Of a DNA stretch of 64,000 bases, positions 1 through 8,017 are shown in pieces (the first letter of the stretch is position 1; every line of letters starts with the position of its first letter). A program made the position numbers and the translations under genes. This stretch comes from Heliomarina sp018223035 (lineage in GTDB: Bacteria > Pseudomonadota > Alphaproteobacteria > Rhodobacterales > Rhodobacteraceae): the NCBI GenBank assembly GCA_018223035.1, contig JAAEZD010000022.1, positions 1 through 64,000 of the forward strand, in the 5' to 3' direction. The notes beneath the pieces are model-generated. The model was not told where the DNA came from and ran no database searches. It worked only from the letters and a program-made list of their open reading frames with translations.

Positions 1-37
1 TGAGTTTCTCTCAATTGATCCTGAAAGGTTGACTAAA

Positions 38-53
38 TCTAACAATTGTTAGA
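38..53. promoter_or_regulatory. Palindromic operator, family A (site 1)
   Basis: TCTAACAATTGTTAGA is a perfect 16-bp palindrome about 50 nt upstream of the first gene. A -35-like TTGACT lies at 29-34, so a bound protein would cover the promoter. Near-identical sites occur at 3699, 44743 and 49466, each upstream of an operon of this window. I infer an operator, most likely for the IclR protein at 49550-50353, whose own upstream region carries a member. Confidence 0.7.
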
Positions 54-105
54 AACATAATCAATACGATTAGACAAAGACTGGATCGCTTGAAGGAGAA
101 CGCCG

Positions 106-483
106 GTGCAGGACGCCAAACGACCAGACCAGTTTTTCCAACGCGCGCTGGCAGAGGGAGAGATCCTGCTGCCCAAGTGCGACGACTGCGGGGGATATCA
201 CTTTTTCCCGAGAGTCCTGTGTCCCCATTGTCATGGCAGCGCGATTTCTTGGAAGAAGGCTAGCGGCAAGGGACGGGTCCACACCACAACAGTTGTGCGC
301 CGAAAGCCCGAACGGGGCGGCGATTACAACGTATGCGTCGTCGAGCTGGATGAGGGTGTCCGGATGATGAGCCGGGTCGAGGGCATTGCTCCGGGTGAGG
401 TCGCCATCGACATGCCGGTAACCGCCTTCGTGGGCGAGGCCGAGGGTGTTCCGGCCGTGCTTTTCAAGCCGTCGGAGGGATAA
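106..483 (+). CDS. DUF35 zinc-ribbon/OB-fold protein, partner of the thiolase-like protein
   Basis: This 125-residue protein has an N-terminal zinc ribbon with Cys25, Cys28, Cys39 and Cys42, followed by an OB-fold-type region containing VVRRKPERGGDYNV. In known systems (the DUF35 part of ChsH2 with Ltp2) such proteins bind a thiolase-fold partner and are needed for its acyl-CoA retro-aldolase activity. The GTG start is chosen because GAAGGAG lies at 92-98, seven bases before it. The thiolase-like gene starts three bases after the stop, so the two are co-translated. It closely resembles the DUF35 protein at 19866-20261 and more distantly the one at 39351-39755. Family call is firm; the aldolase role is inference. 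Confidence 0.92.
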   Translation: MQDAKRPDQFFQRALAEGEILLPKCDDCGGYHFFPRVLCPHCHGSAISWKKASGKGRVHTTTVVRRKPERGGDYNVCVVELDEGVRMMSRVEGIAPGEVAIDMPVTAFVGEAEGVPAVLFKPSEG

Positions 484-486
484 GCC

Positions 487-1638
487 ATGACCACTGAACT
501 TCGGGGGAAATCCGCCATCGTAGGTACCGGTCATGCCGGTTTCGGAGAAGCCCATGGCCTGACGGCCTATGATGTCATGGCGCAATCTGCGCTTGCGGCG
601 CTTGGCGATGCCGGGCTGAAACTGTCCGACGTCGACGGGCTGTTTTGCACCATGATGGAAGACAGCATGCCGGCGCTTATGGCGGCGGAGTATCTGGGCA
701 TCCAGCCCCGTTTCATTGATGGCACGATGTCGGGCGGTTCGTCTTTCGTAAACTACCTGACGTCCGCGACCATGGCGCTGGACGCCGGTCTGTGTGATGT
801 CGCGCTGATTGTTTATGGCTCCAACCAGCGCACCGCGTCGGGCAGACTCGTGACCGCTTCACGTCCGCCGGCCTACGAGGCGCCGTATAATCCGCGCTAT
901 CCGATCTCGGCCTATGCGATGGCGGCGGCGCGGCACATGCATGAATATGGCACCACCCGCGAACAGCTGGCCGACGTGGCCGTTGCTGCGCGGGCCTGGG
1001 CGCAGCACAACCCCGAAGCGTTCGAGCGCGGCCCGCTGACCCGCGAGGACGTGTTGGGTGCGCGCATGGTGGGCGATCCATTGACCGTGCGCGACTGTTG
1101 TCTTGTCACCGACGGCGGCGGCGCGATCGTAATGGTCCGCGCGGACCGCGCCCGGGATTTCCCGAAGGCGCCTGTCTATGTGCTGGGCAGTGCTGCGGCA
1201 AGCTCGCACCGGCAGATTTCGCAGATGAAGGATTTCACCGTGACCGCAGCCCGCGACTCGGGCGCGCGCGCCTTTGCGACGGCCGGCGTGACCCCTGCGG
1301 ATATCCAGGCGGTCGAGCTCTATGATGCCTTCACCATCAATACCATCCTGTTTCTTGAAGATCTGGGGTTCTGCGCCAAGGGCGATGGCGGGGCCTTTGT
1401 CCAGGGCGGGCGCATCGCGCCTGGCGGGGCCTTGCCGGTGAACACGAATGGCGGAGGCCTGTCCTGTGTGCACCCCGGGATGTACGGTATCTTCACAGTG
1501 ATCGAGGCTGCTCGTCAGATCCGTGGCGACGCGCCGGGCATTCAGTTGAAGGATATTGATCTGGCGCTGGCGCATGGCAACGGCGGTGTGCTGTCCAGTC
1601 AGGTCACGGCCATACTTGGATCGCAAAACACGCTCTGA
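487..1638 (+). CDS. Thiolase-like protein without nucleophilic Cys (probable acyl-CoA retro-aldolase)
   Basis: This 383-residue protein has the thiolase fold of the SCP-x/lipid-transfer type. Where a thiolase has its nucleophilic cysteine it reads MSGGSSF (Ser85-Ser86), and the C-terminal cysteine loop reads HGNGGVLSS (His363). His329 in HPGMYG and a Tyr in LYDAFTI are kept. Loss of both cysteines together with a DUF35 partner just upstream is the pattern of Ltp2-type aldolases, which cleave tertiary beta-hydroxyacyl-CoAs, so thiolysis is unlikely. It is a close paralogue of 18724-19869, sharing for example VNTNGGGLSCVHPGMYGIFT. The Shine-Dalgarno GGAGGGA lies in the end of the preceding gene. 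Substrate is unknown. Confidence 0.88.
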   Translation: MTTELRGKSAIVGTGHAGFGEAHGLTAYDVMAQSALAALGDAGLKLSDVDGLFCTMMEDSMPALMAAEYLGIQPRFIDGTMSGGSSFVNYLTSATMALDAGLCDVALIVYGSNQRTASGRLVTASRPPAYEAPYNPRYPISAYAMAAARHMHEYGTTREQLADVAVAARAWAQHNPEAFERGPLTREDVLGARMVGDPLTVRDCCLVTDGGGAIVMVRADRARDFPKAPVYVLGSAAASSHRQISQMKDFTVTAARDSGARAFATAGVTPADIQAVELYDAFTINTILFLEDLGFCAKGDGGAFVQGGRIAPGGALPVNTNGGGLSCVHPGMYGIFTVIEAARQIRGDAPGIQLKDIDLALAHGNGGVLSSQVTAILGSQNTL

Positions 1639-1661
1639 CGGCAACTAAGGGAGGAAAGATC

Positions 1662-2519
1662 ATGCCACTGGATTTCGAAGCACTTTCGAATTGGGATTTC
1701 GAAGAGATCAAGCAGACTCTGACCGAGCGGGATACCATCCTTTACGCACTCGGGCTGGGGTTCGGCGAAGATCCGACAGACAAGAAAGAACTGGCCTTTG
1801 TCTATGAGGACGGTCTGAAGGCGGTTCCCTCGATGGCGGTCATTTTGGGGTATCCCGGCTTCTGGCTGCGCGATCCCAAGACCGGCGTAAACTGGCAAAA
1901 AGTGCTGCACGGAGAACAGTGGCTCGACATCTACAAGCCGCTGCCGACACATGGCCGGATTGTCGGCCGCAGCCAGATCGACTTCATCTCGGACAAGGGC
2001 GAGGGCAAGGGCGCTGTGATCTATCAAAGCCGCGAGATCATCGACGCGGACAGCGGCGACAAGCTGGCACGCGTCGCGATGTCGGCCTTCGCCCGGGGCG
2101 ACGGCGGATTCGGCGGCGAGAACAGGCCCGGCCCGACGCCGGCGGTGCTGCCGGACCGGGTGCCCGATCACATATGTGATATCGAGACGCTTCCGCGCCA
2201 GGCGCTGATCTACCGGCTCAGCGGCGACATGAACCCGCTGCATGCCGACCCCGATGTCGCGCGGTCGGTCGGGTTCGACCGCCCGATCCTGCACGGTTTG
2301 GCGACCTATGGTCTGGCCGCCCGGGCGATTCTCAAGACGTTGCTGGACTATGATTCTGCCCGGCTTGTCGGTCTGGATGTTCGGTTCTCGGCTCCGGTCT
2401 ATCCCGGCGAAACCGTGCGGTTCGAAATCTGGGAAGAGGACGGCGAGGCCCGGTTTCGAGCGTCTATTCCTGCACGCGACGTGGTTGTTCTGAACAACGG
2501 CGCGGCGCGCTTTGCCTGA
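1662..2519 (+). CDS. MaoC-family enoyl-CoA hydratase 2, double hot-dog
   Basis: This 285-residue protein has the size of a two-hot-dog hydratase 2 of the eukaryotic MFE-2 kind. The hydratase 2 signature is intact in the C-terminal half: SGDMNPLHADP with catalytic Asp189 and His194, followed by PILHGLATYG. The N-terminal half is a degenerate hot-dog that would shape the acyl pocket, which in this family usually means bulky substrates. It would add water to a trans-2-enoyl-CoA, giving the hydroxyacyl-CoA that the upstream thiolase-like/DUF35 pair could cleave. The Shine-Dalgarno GGGAGGA lies just before ATG 1662. The next gene follows with an 11-base gap. Confidence 0.9.
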   Translation: MPLDFEALSNWDFEEIKQTLTERDTILYALGLGFGEDPTDKKELAFVYEDGLKAVPSMAVILGYPGFWLRDPKTGVNWQKVLHGEQWLDIYKPLPTHGRIVGRSQIDFISDKGEGKGAVIYQSREIIDADSGDKLARVAMSAFARGDGGFGGENRPGPTPAVLPDRVPDHICDIETLPRQALIYRLSGDMNPLHADPDVARSVGFDRPILHGLATYGLAARAILKTLLDYDSARLVGLDVRFSAPVYPGETVRFEIWEEDGEARFRASIPARDVVVLNNGAARFA

Positions 2520-2529
2520 GGCAGTGAAG

Positions 2530-3666
2530 ATGGCTCAACCGCTCAAGGATATCCTGGTGCTGGATTTCAGCACACTTCTTCCCGGTCCGATGGCGACGCT
2601 CATGCTGTCCGAGGCTGGCGCCGAAGTGATCAAGTTCGAACGGCCCGGAGCCGGCGAGGACGCGCGCCACACGGAGCCAAAGATCGACGGAGAGAGCATC
2701 GGATTTGCTGTGTTGAACCACGGCAAGCGATCGGTGGCCATCGACCTCAAGTCAAGGGGCGCAGTGGAACGTCTGCGCCCCTTGATCGAGAAGGCCGATG
2801 TTCTGGTAGAGCAGTTTCGTCCCGGCGTGATGGACCGGCTGGGGCTTGGTTATGAAGCGGTGCGAAAGATCAATCCCGGTCTCATCTATTGTTCGATCAC
2901 CGGCTATGGCCAGACCGGACCAAAGGCCAGCGCCGCCGGCCACGATCTCAACTACGTCGGTGATGCGGGTATCCTGTCGCTCAGTCGCGGACCGGATGAC
3001 CAGCCAACAGCCCCGTTCGGGCTGGTCGCCGATATCGGAGGCGGAACCTATCCTGCGGTGATGAATATCCTGCTGGCCCTGATTGCGCGGCAGGCAAGCG
3101 GGCAGGGGACGCATCTGGATATCGCAATGGCCGAGGGGGCGTTCGCCTTTGCCTATTGGGCCCATGCCGAAGGTGTGATTGCCGGGCAGAACATCGAAAG
3201 CGGTGGCAGCCGTCTGACGGGTGGCCTGGCCCGGTATCGGCTTTATACGGCTGCGGACGGGCGTCAGATCGCCGTCGGCGCGTTGGAAGAAAAGTTCTGG
3301 CAGTCGTTCTGCGATGTCATTGGTTTGCCTGTGGCCCTTCGCGATGACTGGTCCGATCCAAATGCCTGTGCCGCAGAGGTTGCACGTCGTCTGAGGGAAC
3401 ACCCCTCGACCCATTGGGAGCCTTTGCTGGCTGCGGCAGATTGCTGCTGTTCGGTCGTGAAGACGCCCGCCGAGGCGGCGCGTGACCCGCATTTCAAAGC
3501 GCGTGACGTGTTCGGGCGGACCGTAAAAATCTCCGGCCGGGACGCGCCCGCTTTGCCGCTGCCAATTGCCCCGGAGTTCCGTTCTTCCGGAAATTCGGTC
3601 GGAGTTGCAGCCACTCTGGGCGAAGACAATCCGCGTTATGGCGTGGACCAACCGAAAACAGAGTAA
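2530..3666 (+). CDS. CaiB/BaiF family III CoA-transferase, racemase-like
   Basis: The family III CoA-transferase fold is clear: N-terminal DFSTLLPGPMATLMLSEAGA, the GYGQTGPKA loop, and the catalytic Asp in VADIGGG. It also has the His of GHDLNY, which in alpha-methylacyl-CoA racemases forms the His/Asp pair that epimerises 2-methyl groups. A racemase role is therefore as likely as CoA transfer. The open frame extends to TTG 2512, overlapping the MaoC gene. I chose ATG 2530 because GAGG at 2518-2521 is eight bases before it. It is the last gene of the first operon and is followed by the operator at 3699. Confidence 0.88.
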   Translation: MAQPLKDILVLDFSTLLPGPMATLMLSEAGAEVIKFERPGAGEDARHTEPKIDGESIGFAVLNHGKRSVAIDLKSRGAVERLRPLIEKADVLVEQFRPGVMDRLGLGYEAVRKINPGLIYCSITGYGQTGPKASAAGHDLNYVGDAGILSLSRGPDDQPTAPFGLVADIGGGTYPAVMNILLALIARQASGQGTHLDIAMAEGAFAFAYWAHAEGVIAGQNIESGGSRLTGGLARYRLYTAADGRQIAVGALEEKFWQSFCDVIGLPVALRDDWSDPNACAAEVARRLREHPSTHWEPLLAAADCCCSVVKTPAEAARDPHFKARDVFGRTVKISGRDAPALPLPIAPEFRSSGNSVGVAATLGEDNPRYGVDQPKTE

Positions 3667-3698
3667 ATCCCGTTGACGGGCAGGATTTGAATCGGTAA

Positions 3699-3714
3699 TC
3701 TAACATTTGTTAGA
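3699..3714. promoter_or_regulatory. Palindromic operator, family A (site 2)
   Basis: TCTAACATTTGTTAGA matches site 1 at 15 of 16 positions. It lies in the 62-base gap between the CaiB gene and the transglutaminase-like gene. TTGACG at 3673-3678 and TAATCT at 3696-3701 are separated by 17 bases and could be a promoter whose -10 the palindrome overlaps, the geometry expected of a repressor site. Confidence 0.68.
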
Positions 3715-3728
3715 AAAAGGGGGGGCCA

Positions 3729-4448
3729 ATGGACAAGTCTGACGATGACCTGCCGACTGAAGCTGAGCGTTATGTCATGCCATCGCGCTTTGTGGAAAGC
3801 GATAGCGTGGAAGTGCAGGGTTTCGTGACATCGGCTTTGCGTGATCTTCCTGTGGACGCAACCAATCGAGACAAGGCGATCCGCCTGTTCGAAGCGGTGC
3901 GCGACGATATTCGCTATGATCCCTATTGTTTTGCGCTGGATGAGGACTCTTACCGTGCCAGCCGTATCGCTGGCGCGGAAGCGGCGTTTTGCGTTCCCAA
4001 GGCAATTCTTCTGGCGGCTTGTTTGCGTGCTGTGGGTATCCCCGCCGCTCTGGGGTTCGCGGATGTGCGCAACCACCTGAATACACCCAAGTTGCAGGAG
4101 TTGATGGGGACCGATCTCTTTATCTACCACGGCTATGTTCAGCTGTGGTTGGGGAATGAGGCCTACAAGGTGACACCTGCATTCAACATGGAACTGTGTG
4201 AAAGATTCGGGGTCAAACCCCTGGTCTTCGACGGCTATCACGACGCGCTCTTTCATGAGTTCGACGAACAGAATCACCGGCACATGGAATATGTGAACGA
4301 CCGTGGTCTCTATTTCGACGCGCCGATGGGTGAGTTCCTGATGGCGTTCAAGGAAACCTATCCGAAGCTGGAAGAATTCAACCGCATCCGGATATCCAAG
4401 GATGCGAGCGGATACGATGACGGTTTCGCAAAGGAGGGTGCCTCTTGA
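3729..4448 (+). CDS. Transglutaminase-like (papain-fold) protein
   Basis: This 239-residue protein lacks a signal peptide, so it should act in the cytoplasm. It has the transglutaminase-core layout: RDDIRYDPY, then Cys88 in FCVPKAILLAACLRAVGIPA, then His134 in YHGYVQLWL. The third catalytic position, usually Asp in a V-D-P-T-x-N stretch, is Thr149 in KVTPAFN. Members of this superfamily act as peptidases, amidases or transglutaminases; the reaction here is unknown. It is the first gene of an operon of acyl-CoA enzymes and lies directly behind an operator, so hydrolysis of an amide-linked substrate or removal of a conjugate is a possible job. The next gene overlaps its stop. Confidence 0.75.
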   Translation: MDKSDDDLPTEAERYVMPSRFVESDSVEVQGFVTSALRDLPVDATNRDKAIRLFEAVRDDIRYDPYCFALDEDSYRASRIAGAEAAFCVPKAILLAACLRAVGIPAALGFADVRNHLNTPKLQELMGTDLFIYHGYVQLWLGNEAYKVTPAFNMELCERFGVKPLVFDGYHDALFHEFDEQNHRHMEYVNDRGLYFDAPMGEFLMAFKETYPKLEEFNRIRISKDASGYDDGFAKEGAS

Positions 4449-4894
4449 GGTATCTGGAAGACTTCTCGCCGGGCCAAGTCTATCGCTTTCGCAGCGCTCC
4501 GATGAGCGCGGATTCAATAAAGGCGTTTGCCAAGGAATGGGATCCGCAGCGGCTGCACACCGACGAAGACTATGCAACCGCCATACATGGCAGCCTGATC
4601 GCCTCGGGCTTTCAGACCATGCTTGAGGTGTTCAAGCCGGTCATGACCGAGATGATGGTCGATGTTGCCAATATCGGCGGCATGGGCTTTGACAATTTGC
4701 GCTGGCTGCGGCCTGTGCACCCGAACGAACCCCTTGATGTCGAACTGACGGTCAACTCGGTCACACCGTCAAAAAGCAAGCCCGACAGAGGTGTTTTGCA
4801 CTATACGCTCAGCGCCAAAAACCCCGAGGGCGAGGTCGTTTTTTCGACCGACACCCCTGTGATGATCCAGCGAAAACAAAATGACACAAACTGA
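4445..4894 (+). CDS. MaoC-like single hot-dog dehydratase/hydratase
   Basis: A 149-residue MaoC-like protein with Asp33 and His38 in WDPQRLHTDE, the catalytic pair in the variant spacing of short MaoC-like hydratases. The following DYATAIHGSLIASGFQTM is the usual pocket helix. It starts with TTG at 4445, overlapping the preceding stop; AAGGAGGG at 4430-4437 sits about seven bases upstream, which supports this unusual start. Its 3' end overlaps the acyl-CoA dehydrogenase gene by 14 bases, implying translational coupling. It should hydrate the enoyl-CoA made by the dehydrogenase pair that follows. Confidence 0.87.
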   Translation: MRYLEDFSPGQVYRFRSAPMSADSIKAFAKEWDPQRLHTDEDYATAIHGSLIASGFQTMLEVFKPVMTEMMVDVANIGGMGFDNLRWLRPVHPNEPLDVELTVNSVTPSKSKPDRGVLHYTLSAKNPEGEVVFSTDTPVMIQRKQNDTN

Positions 4895-6005
4895 GTTCCT
4901 TTCCAGCGAACAAGAAGACCTTCGCCTGTTGCGCGAGAGCGTGCGCACGTTGTTTGAACGGGCGGGCGGAAGTGACAGAGCCCGACAACTCCGTGATGCC
5001 GGGGGCGGTTTCGATCCGGAGATGGTCCGGGAACTGGCCGAGGCCGGTGTTTTCGGCGTGGCGGTGCCCGAAGATCAGGGCGGGCTTGGCATGGGCCTAG
5101 CCGCCGGGGGTGTCATCGCCGAGGAAGTCGGCCGTGTGTTTGCCCCGGAACCGGTCGTGTCGACGATAGGTCTGAGCCTCGGCCTTCTGCGCCGCCTTTG
5201 TCCGGATCATCCGAAGATGGCACAGCTCATCGGCGGCGAAATTTCATTGGCGGTTGCCTGGCAGGAACGCGGCCCCGACGGGGCGCCTGCCGATGCGACC
5301 TGCCGATACGCGGACGGAAAGCTGACCGGTGGCAAGGCCTGGGTCGTCGGTGCGATCGGTTCGCACGGGTTCCTTGTCGTGGCCGAACAGGATGATGGTC
5401 CGGTTCTGGTTCTGGCTGAGGCAGACGCGCAGGGGCTTGTCATCGACAAGCGGACGCAGGCGGATGGCAGCTCTCTGGGCGAGCTTTCGTTTTCGGGAAC
5501 TCCGGCCGCGGAATTGGCCAGCAGCGGTGCGGTTCTCACTGCACTGGCCGAGGCTGTCGCCGATGCAACGGCGCTTGCCGCGGCCGAGCTTGTCGGCGTG
5601 AGCGAGCGCGCCTTCGAGATCACGCTCGACTACATCAAGACGCGGGAGCAGTTCGACAAGCCGATCGGATCATTCCAGGTCATCCAGCACCGTGCCGTCG
5701 ACCTCAACGTGATGTGCGAGGTCGCGCAGGCCGGAGTGCGGGAGGCGCTTGCGCAGATGGACAGCGAAACCGATCCAAAAGTCCGGGCGCGGCTTGCCAG
5801 CCGGGCCAAGGCTCGCGCGGTCACCGCCGCCAAGAAGATCACGCGCGACGCCATCCAGCTGCACGGGGCCGTCGGTTATACCGACGAGTTCGACATCGGG
5901 CTTTATCTGAACCGAGCGCTGGTTCTGTCCGCTTGGCTGGGCGATGACGCCTACCACAGACGGCTTTGGTTCGAGGCGCGAGAACAGGAAGGAGCCGCAC
6001 AATGA
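4881..6005 (+). CDS. Acyl-CoA dehydrogenase, divergent subunit of a heteromeric pair
   Basis: This 374-residue flavoprotein of the acyl-CoA dehydrogenase family has the C-terminal helix bundle with TREQFDKPIGSFQVIQHR and LHGAVGYTDEFDIGLYLNR. It lacks the usual C-terminal G-G-T/S-x-E-I-Q motif and has a weak middle beta domain. That is typical of the smaller subunit in alpha2beta2 dehydrogenases such as FadE26-FadE27 and ChsE1-ChsE2. The full-length partner starts inside its stop codon (ATGA overlap at 6002). Pairing with 6002-7153 is inferred from adjacency and motif loss. Confidence 0.88.
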   Translation: MTQTEFLSSEQEDLRLLRESVRTLFERAGGSDRARQLRDAGGGFDPEMVRELAEAGVFGVAVPEDQGGLGMGLAAGGVIAEEVGRVFAPEPVVSTIGLSLGLLRRLCPDHPKMAQLIGGEISLAVAWQERGPDGAPADATCRYADGKLTGGKAWVVGAIGSHGFLVVAEQDDGPVLVLAEADAQGLVIDKRTQADGSSLGELSFSGTPAAELASSGAVLTALAEAVADATALAAAELVGVSERAFEITLDYIKTREQFDKPIGSFQVIQHRAVDLNVMCEVAQAGVREALAQMDSETDPKVRARLASRAKARAVTAAKKITRDAIQLHGAVGYTDEFDIGLYLNRALVLSAWLGDDAYHRRLWFEAREQEGAAQ

Positions 6006-7153
6006 CCGACTGGAACGCAATGAGCGATGCGGATTTCCGCAAGGAAGTGCGCGCGTTCTTCGAGGCGGAATATCCCGAAGAGCTGCGCCACCTGCCGCAC
6101 CGACCGAAGTTCGCCGAGATCGAACATTGGCACCGCAAGCTTCACGCCAAGGGCTGGGTTGCGCCAGCCTGGCCCGCTGAATTCGGCGGTATGGGCCTAA
6201 ACGCTGCTAAGCTGCTGATCTTTTATGAAGAGCAGCAGCGCTGGGGCGTCAATCGCGGTCGCGACATGGGCGTGCAGATGGTCGGGCCCCTGATCATCAA
6301 ATTCGGCACCCAGGACCAGAAAGACTATTGGCTGCCACGTATTCTGAGCTGCGAGGACATCTGGTGCCAGGGCTATTCCGAGCCCGGTGCCGGGTCCGAT
6401 CTTGCCAATCTGCGCACACGCGCGGAAATTGACGGCGACGATTTCGTCATTAACGGCCAGAAGATCTGGACGACGATGGCGCATGATGCCACGCACATCT
6501 TCATGCTGGTGCGCACCGATCCCGATGCGCCGAAGAAACAGCAGGGCATCAGTTTCCTTCTTGCTCCGATGGATCAGCCGGGGATCGAGGTGCGCACGAT
6601 CACCACCCTTTCGGGTGAGACCGAATTTTGCGAGGTGTTCTTCGACAATGCCCGCACTCCCCGGGAAAACCTGGTCGGCGAACTGAACAAGGGCTGGACG
6701 ATGGCCAAGGCGCTTTTGAGCTTCGAGCGCATCTTCATCGGCTCGCCAAGTCTGGCCCAGAACGCTCTGGGACAGCTTGAAAGCTTTGCCCGTGGCCGTG
6801 GCGCGTTTGACGATCCGGTGTTCCGTGACCGCTTTGCCCAAGCGGCACTGGATGTGGAAGATCATGCCGCGCTTTATGCCCGTTTTGCAGATCAGCTCAA
6901 ACGTGGCGAGACGCTCGGTGCGGATGTGTCCATGCTGAAGATCTGGGTGACTGAATGCTTCCAGCGCATCACCGAGCTGATGATCGAAGCAGCCGGTCCC
7001 GATGGCGGCTCCATCGGGCCGCTTCAGGTTGGCAATGTTAGCGTCGACGTTTTGTCGAGCTTCTACAAGGCCAGACCTACCACGATCTACGGTGGATCGA
7101 ACGAAATCCAAAGAAACATCCTGTCCAAGGCCGTCCTGGGACTGCCTGGCTGA
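6002..7153 (+). CDS. Acyl-CoA dehydrogenase, full-length subunit of a pair
   Basis: The 383-residue protein has all acyl-CoA dehydrogenase landmarks: WCQGYSEPGAGSDLANL and INGQKIWTTMAHDATH in the FAD-binding beta domain, and YGGSNEIQRNILSKAVLG at the C terminus. The position that is the catalytic Glu in MCAD-type enzymes (Y-E-G-T) is Gly here, so the base must come from elsewhere. The frame is open from 5966, but ATG 6002 is preceded by GAAGGAG and overlaps the previous stop, so it is preferred. It would hand electrons to ETF and give an enoyl-CoA to the MaoC or crotonase of the same operon. Confidence 0.92.
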   Translation: MTDWNAMSDADFRKEVRAFFEAEYPEELRHLPHRPKFAEIEHWHRKLHAKGWVAPAWPAEFGGMGLNAAKLLIFYEEQQRWGVNRGRDMGVQMVGPLIIKFGTQDQKDYWLPRILSCEDIWCQGYSEPGAGSDLANLRTRAEIDGDDFVINGQKIWTTMAHDATHIFMLVRTDPDAPKKQQGISFLLAPMDQPGIEVRTITTLSGETEFCEVFFDNARTPRENLVGELNKGWTMAKALLSFERIFIGSPSLAQNALGQLESFARGRGAFDDPVFRDRFAQAALDVEDHAALYARFADQLKRGETLGADVSMLKIWVTECFQRITELMIEAAGPDGGSIGPLQVGNVSVDVLSSFYKARPTTIYGGSNEIQRNILSKAVLGLPG

Positions 7154-7180
7154 ACCCATACCCTGAGGAGGAAAAGACCT

Positions 7181-7990
7181 ATGTCGGAGCGTTACGCAAA
7201 GTACGACAAACTGAAATTTGACTACCCGGCGGATCGCGTCCTGCGCATCACGTTCGACCGGCCCGAGACATTCAACTCGGTCGATGCCGAAACCCACACC
7301 CAGATGACGGACATGTGGATCGACATCGACCGCGACCCCGACATCAACGCGGTCATCGTGACCGGCGCGGGCAAGGCGTTTTCGGCGGGCGGCGATTTCA
7401 GCCTGATTGAGAAGATGATCGGCGACTCGCACGAGATCATGAAGACGTGGAAAGAAGCCAAGGATCTCGTCTACAACATCATCAACTGCAACAAGCCGAT
7501 CATTTCCGCGATCAATGGCCCTGCGGCAGGCGCGGGCCTTGTGGTTGCCATCCTGGCCGACATCTCGATCGCCGGGAAACGGGCAAAGATTGTCGATGGT
7601 CATCCGCGTCTGGGCGTTGCCGCTGGCGATGTCGCGGCGATTATCTGGCCGCTGCTGACCTCGATGGCCAAGGCGAAATACTATCTGATGACCTGCAAGC
7701 CGGTGTCGGGCGAAGAGGCCGAGCGCATCGGTCTGGTGTCAATGTGCGTCGAGGATGACGAGCTTCAGCAGATCGCTTTGGACACGGCTGTCGAACTGGC
7801 CAACGGCTCGCAAAGCGCGATCCGCTGGACCAAGTATTCGCTGAACAACTGGCTGCGCCAGGCCGGGCCGATCTTTGATGCGTCGACTGCACTGGAGATG
7901 CTTGGTTTTATGAGCGAGGACGTCAAGGAAGGTGTGTTGTCGCACCGCGAGAAGCGCGCGCCGAACTTCCGCAAGGACTGCCCGCTTTAA
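7181..7990 (+). CDS. Crotonase-fold enoyl-CoA hydratase/isomerase family protein
   Basis: A 269-residue crotonase-superfamily protein with both oxyanion-hole stretches, GAGKAFSAGGDFS and NGPAAGAGLVVA. The two hydratase glutamates are not seen: the first position reads GHPRLGVAAGD (His for Glu) and the second falls in KAKYYLMTC. A plain enoyl-CoA hydratase activity is therefore doubtful; isomerase, hydrolase or decarboxylase chemistry on the same thioester enolate is possible. It is preceded by TGAGGAGGAA and lies between the dehydrogenase pair and the PaaK-like gene, all co-directional. Confidence 0.88.
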   Translation: MSERYAKYDKLKFDYPADRVLRITFDRPETFNSVDAETHTQMTDMWIDIDRDPDINAVIVTGAGKAFSAGGDFSLIEKMIGDSHEIMKTWKEAKDLVYNIINCNKPIISAINGPAAGAGLVVAILADISIAGKRAKIVDGHPRLGVAAGDVAAIIWPLLTSMAKAKYYLMTCKPVSGEEAERIGLVSMCVEDDELQQIALDTAVELANGSQSAIRWTKYSLNNWLRQAGPIFDASTALEMLGFMSEDVKEGVLSHREKRAPNFRKDCPL

Positions 7991-8017
7991 CGCCCGATTG
8001 GACGAGGAGGCATGGAA

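Noticed and set aside
487..1638. Acetyl-CoA acetyltransferase (true thiolase)
   Set aside because: Neither of the two catalytic cysteines is present, and the DUF35 partner argues for aldolase chemistry.
2169..2178. CACATATGTG inside the MaoC gene, with a longer palindrome ATCACATATGTGAT
   Set aside because: It is in the middle of a coding region encoding conserved-length protein and is not near an operon start, so I treat it as chance.
6197..7603. A 468-codon minus-strand open frame
   Set aside because: It is antisense to the dehydrogenase at 6002 and the crotonase at 7181 and has no ribosome binding site or family motif.
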